A stretch of 64,000 nucleotides of DNA. Origin: Megaustenia siamemsis (Eukaryota; Mollusca; Gastropoda; Stylommatophora; Ariophantidae). The notes below the pieces were generated by a model. That model searched no databases, was not told where the DNA came from, and saw nothing but the letters and a program-made list of their open reading frames with translations. Positions 60,245 through 64,000 of the stretch are shown piece after piece. Where the stretch lies: NCBI GenBank assembly GCA_032433765.1, contig JAVIAB010000041.1, positions 80,624,428 through 80,688,427 of the forward strand, written 5' to 3'. Made by a program: the position numbers and the translations under genes. How positions within the stretch are numbered: position 1 is the stretch's first letter; every line of letters starts with the position of its first letter.

Positions 60245-61372
60245 TCAAGAGAAGCAGAAGAGGAGGTAGAAGAGCAGCGATCGCGAAAGGTATCCATATG
60301 CTTGGGTTTGTTGTAGTCGGCAGACTCTTCTTAACGTGGGAATCATCGACATACGAGACGCAGGCCCGGTTAACTGTTCACAGGTTCCGTTCAAACAGTT
60401 GTCCGGAGATTTGAGAGTGCAGTCTGACCCGTAGAATGTTCCCTTGCATGTACAGTTCCCGGTTGACTGTTCACAGATGTCGTTGAAACAGTTGTCCGGA
60501 CATTTGAGAGTGCAGTCTGACCCGTAGTACGTTTCCTTGCACGTACAGTCTGCACTTTCCGGGTCACATATGATGTCACAGCCATCAGAACACGTCTGTT
60601 CGCACTGTAACCCAAAGTTACCATCGGGACAAGTGTCATTACAGGTATAGCCAGGACGTTTACATTGTAGGCATTTTCCGGATTTTTTCGCACATAAAGG
60701 ACAGACACTAAGACAAGACCCGGAGCAGTCGTGTCCATAGATCCCATGAGAACAGTTGCCGTGACACGTACCGATGATGACGGTGCAGCCTTTGCTACAC
60801 CCACTACACACAGTACAAAACGACCTAGAATGCCCGTCCAGACAGTAGGTGTCTGTAAATGTTTGCACCTCACACACCATCAGTGCACTGTTGGCCTGCG
60901 AAATGGTCGGTGAGAACTCAATCTTAATGTGTGCCATTGGCGTTTGTGTGGTGACTACAATAGTGTTCACAGAAACATTAGGGTATGATATATCATTATA
61001 CTGGAATACTACGCCGCCACTGTCAGAGAAAACCTTTAGAGTGGCATTCTTTACCCGAATCATAGTGCTAGCTCGATGTTAGATTCGAATGGTGTGAATC
61101 TTCTGGGGCGTGGCAAAGTTCAGATATCAGTAAACAGAATTGGTTCCACTTCTCAATTGTGTGTGTGTGCAGTCATTGTCATAGAGATTGGTCTTTGTTT
61201 TGCCATTAACTGCGGCCTTTGTTCCACATCCGTCTCCTGTATAACAAGCATTAAATGTGTCGGTCTGGTTTGTGTTCTGTTTGAGTACAAAAGGATGCTG
61301 CCAGGTGAAAATGACTGCCTTATCTGCTTTAAAAAAATAATCTAGGTTAACAGAGTTGTTCCCAGATGACAT
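60245..61372 (-). pseudogene. Lectin/F5-8C-like plus EGF-repeat gene, broken
   Basis: One minus-strand frame runs from 61372 to 60245 with two in-frame stops, TGA at 61127-61129 and TAA at 61079-61081. The first part contains AVNGKTKTNLYDNDCTHTQ and, after the stops, HIKIEFSPTISQAN and LMVCEVQTF. This resembles a galactose-binding-like (F5/8C or fucolectin-like) domain. From Cys74 of the 272-codon frame (60245-61063) come Cys-rich EGF-like modules: NFGLQCEQTC, YYGSDCTLKCPDNC and FYGSDCTLKSPDNC. The last two are near-identical duplicates, and Ser219 replaces the expected Cys. After CEQLTG another frame reads PTTTNPSIWIPFAIAALLPP plus Leu residues, a plausible membrane or GPI-type tail, so a frameshift near 60370 is likely. 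No introns are evident in this piece. Such receptors or lectins are usually extracellular. Polymorphic nonsense alleles or sequencing errors cannot be excluded. Confidence 0.7.
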
Positions 61373-62273
61373 ATAATCAACAATGACATTATTTATATTA
61401 CGTTGATCATGTAATAGTGACCTTTATTACAAATATTCTGAGCTGTCCTCAATCACTTTCAAATTTCACAAACTTATGAATAAATGAAGCACAATTGTGT
61501 GGCTAATAGACCACGATGTTATCTCATTTATTGATACTATCCATTCAATGATACATATTCAATAAGAAAGATTCTGTGATTTTCAATGTGGAGGTCAAGT
61601 CATCTAAATTCAGCTATAAGACTTATCTACAATGAGATCACTTTCAAATGTCATACACTTGTGAAGAAATTCACAATGAATCCAAATATCCATATTAATA
61701 TATCATTATCTGTGCCCACAGAAAAATGTAAACTTTTCAATGACAAGTAACAATGGTTTTATCTTAAAAACTACTCAGTATTTTTGGAAATATTTGCCAC
61801 TACTTTATTTGTGAATCCTGGCCACCTATTGGAAAGTATAAATAGTAAAATAGCCACACGATATCATTTGAGAAACCTCATTCAAACTGAGTTCCTAATA
61901 AATGTATTCAGTTATCTCTTATCGCAGTTTATCATGGGCAAGACAAAAATAGATTCCAGGCCCTGATTACTAGTTGTATCAATGTATCTGCTTGCAATAA
62001 CACATTTGTCATTCTTCTATAAATGATATTTTGAATGAAATCTGTTTGAATCATAGTTAACTGTTGAAGTCAGGATCACTAAACCTGTGCAGATCTTACT
62101 CTACTTCCCCTCATGCGGGCTTTGGAAATGGACTAACCAGTTAGACCAAATGAACAGGAACCAAAGTTAGAAAGGAAACCTAAAAGTGTGCTTGAAGTTG
62201 AAAGTGCTCCAGGGCTGGATGTTGAAGAAAAACAAATTATAGCATACTTTATGCACATGTCATTTCCTTTTCA
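61373..62273. other. AT-rich unique DNA, nothing recognised
   Basis: About 900 bp upstream of the broken lectin/EGF gene. No exon, repeat or promoter motif could be supported. Missing 5' exons of that gene could lie here or beyond. Confidence 0.55.
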
Positions 62274-62345
62274 GTGGACTGGACGGTCTTACTGATAAGA
62301 TATCAGCCTCTGGACAGGAAGTTCCAGGGTTTGAATCCACTACAC
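62274..62345 (+). repeat. tRNA-derived SINE-like head
   Basis: GGACGGTCTTACTGATAAGA followed by TATCAGCCTCTGG and CCAGGGTTTGAATCCACTA has the spacing of Pol III A and B boxes. GGTTTGAATCC is the best-preserved part. Pairing of the arms is incomplete, so it is not a functional tRNA. A SINE body of about 60 bp may follow before the 31-bp repeats. Confidence 0.5.
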
Positions 62346-62408
62346 AAGAGCTAGAGATTGTTCACTTTGAACCTGTGCTTCTTTTAACGACTTTACCCTC
62401 CCTGGTCT

Positions 62409-62513
62409 CTGGGTAGTGAGATCCAATGTCTAGCCCTCTCTGGGTAGTGAGATCCAATGTCTAGCCCTCTCTGGGTAGTGAGATCCAATGTCTAGCCCTC
62501 TCTGGGTAGTGAG
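62409..62513 (+). repeat. 31-bp tandem repeat, 3.4 copies
   Basis: GGGTAGTGAGATCCAATGTC plus TAGCCCTCTCT repeats with an exact period of 31 bp (starts at 62411, 62442, 62473 and 62504). The last copy is cut short by the next array. Confidence 0.95.
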
Positions 62514-64000
62514 AAGTACATGGACAACTAAGTAAGACAGAACGTCCAGAGTACAAGTACATGGACAACTAAGTAAGACAGAACGTCCAGAGTACAAGTA
62601 CATGGACAACTAAGTAAGACAGAACGTCCAGAGTACAAGTACATGGACAACTAAGTAAGACAGGACGGTCAGAGTACAAGTACATGGACAACTAAGTAAG
62701 ACAGGACGGTCAGAGTACAAGTACATGGACAACTAAGTAAGACAGGACGGTCAGAGTACAAGTACATGGACAACTAAGTAAGACAGGACGGTCAGAGTAC
62801 AAGTACATGGACAACTAAGTAAGACAGGACGGTCAGAGTACAAGTACATGGACAACTAAGTAAGACAGCCAGAGTACAAGTACATGGACAACTAAGTAAG
62901 ACAGTCAGAGTACAAGTACATGGACAACTAAGTAAGACAGGACGGTCAGAGTACAAGTACATGGACAACTAAGTAAGACAGGACGGTTAGAGTACAAGTA
63001 CATGGACAACTAAGTAAGACAGTCAGAGTACAAGTACATGGACAACTAAGTAAGACAGTCAGAGTACAAGTACATGGACAACTAAGTAAGACAGTCAGAG
63101 TACAAGTACATGGACAACTAAGTAAGACAGTCAGAGTACAAGTACATGGACAACTAAGTAAGACAGGACGGTCAGAGTACAAGTACATGGACAACTAAGT
63201 AAGACAGGACGGTCAGAGTACAAGTACATGGACAACTAAGTAAGACAGTCAGAGTACAAGTACATGGACAACTAAGTAAGACAGCCAGAGTACAAGTACA
63301 TGGACAACTAAGTAAGAAGGTCAGAGTACAAGTACATGGACAACTAAGTAAGAAGGTGAGAGTACAAGTACATGGACAACTAAGTAAGACGGTCAGAGTA
63401 CAAGTACATGGACAACTAAGTAAGACGGTCAGAGTACAAGTACATGGACAACTAAGTAAGACAGGACGGTCAGAGTACAAGTACATGGACAACTAAGTAA
63501 GACAGGACGGTCAGAGTACAAGTACATGGACAACTAAGTAAGACAGGACGGTCAGAGTACAAGTACATGGACAACTAAGTAAGACGGTCAGAGTACAAGT
63601 ACATGGACAACTAAGTAAGACGGTCAGAGTACAAGTACATGGACAACTAAGTAAGACAGGACGGTCAGAGTACAAGTACATGGACAACTAAGTAAGACAG
63701 GACGGTCAGAGTACAAGTACATGGACAACTAAGTAAGACAGGACGGTCAGAGTACAAGTACATGGACAACTAAGTAAGACAGCCAGAGTACAAGTACATG
63801 GACAACTAAGTAAGACAGCCAGAGTACAAGTACATGGACAACTAAGTAAGACAGCCAGAGTACAAGTACATGGACAACTAAGTAAGACAGCCAGAGTACA
63901 AGTACATGGACAACTAAGTAAGACAGCCAGAGTACAAGTACATGGACAACTAAGTAAGACAGCCAGAGTACAAGTACATGGACAACTAAGTAAGACAGTC
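62514..64000 (+). repeat. 41/36-bp minisatellite running off the right edge
   Basis: The unit begins AGTACATGGACAACTAAGTA, then AGACAGGACGGTCAGAGTACA (41 bp). A shorter 36-bp form has AGACAGTCAGAGTACA or AGACAGCCAGAGTACA. Long forms dominate at 62640-62860 and 63440-63780. Short forms dominate at 62860-63130 and from 63780 to the end. The 36-bp form is a multiple of three and stop-free on the minus strand (TCTLTVLLSCPC-like), which explains the open frames. Confidence 0.95.

Noticed and set aside
62946..63492. Minus-strand Cys-rich repeat peptide
   Set aside because: It is caused by the 36-bp form of the terminal minisatellite and is interrupted by the 41-bp form.

Overview
The window looks like animal nuclear DNA, most probably from a marine mollusc. 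The reasons are the mix of decayed RTE-type and I-group LINEs, a Tc1/mariner-like transposon, tRNA-derived SINE-like pieces, and a broken gene joining a lectin/F5-8C-like domain to EGF-like modules. Nothing resembles a bacterial operon or an intact, expressed host gene. The species assignment is an inference from these families and is only moderately secure.

About 70% of the 64 kb is tandemly repeated DNA, made of at least a dozen unrelated minisatellites. Positions 1-31421 are one array of 24- and 26-bp monomers that continues off the left edge. Inside it, blocks of 1.8, 2.85 and 7.6 kb are duplicated, and its right edge is diverged. Further arrays follow: 40 bp (31641-32080), a GA-rich tract (32098-32305), 36 bp (32343-34440), 28 bp (34823-37630), 44 bp (43171-45508), 22 bp (46782-47175), 43 bp (47249-47826), 35/37 bp (47983-48973), 33/66 bp (49341-49662), 21 bp (53799-55217), about 47 bp (59953-60235), 31 bp (62409-62513) and 41/36 bp (62514-64000, running off the right edge).

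Between the arrays lie dead mobile elements. A 5'-truncated RTE relic (38150-38750, minus) abuts a nearly full-length I-group LINE (38751-43073, plus). That LINE has endonuclease, reverse transcriptase, RNase H and a (GATA)n tail. Stops, a lost catalytic Asp and a 252-bp insertion with a 14-bp target-site duplication have killed it. At 49735-53435 sits an RTE mosaic: an inverted endonuclease fragment, a frameshifted reverse transcriptase (A) and the 3' half of a second reverse transcriptase (B). Smaller RTE pieces occur near 45950, 53763, 56091 and 56770. A Tc1/mariner-like element with TIRs over 100 bp (57420-59534) interrupts an approximately 85-bp tandem repeat, so its empty site can be read directly.

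The only host-like gene is at 60245-61372 (minus), a lectin-like plus EGF-repeat coding segment with two in-frame stops and a probable frameshift. Long open frames over the minisatellites, often on both strands, arise from stop-free monomers whose length is a multiple of three. I do not read them as genes. The observations most worth following are the order and variant pattern of the 31-kb array, the hammerhead-like insertion inside the LINE, the hairpin-rich island at 34441-34740, and the twin-priming-like inversion of the RTE element.
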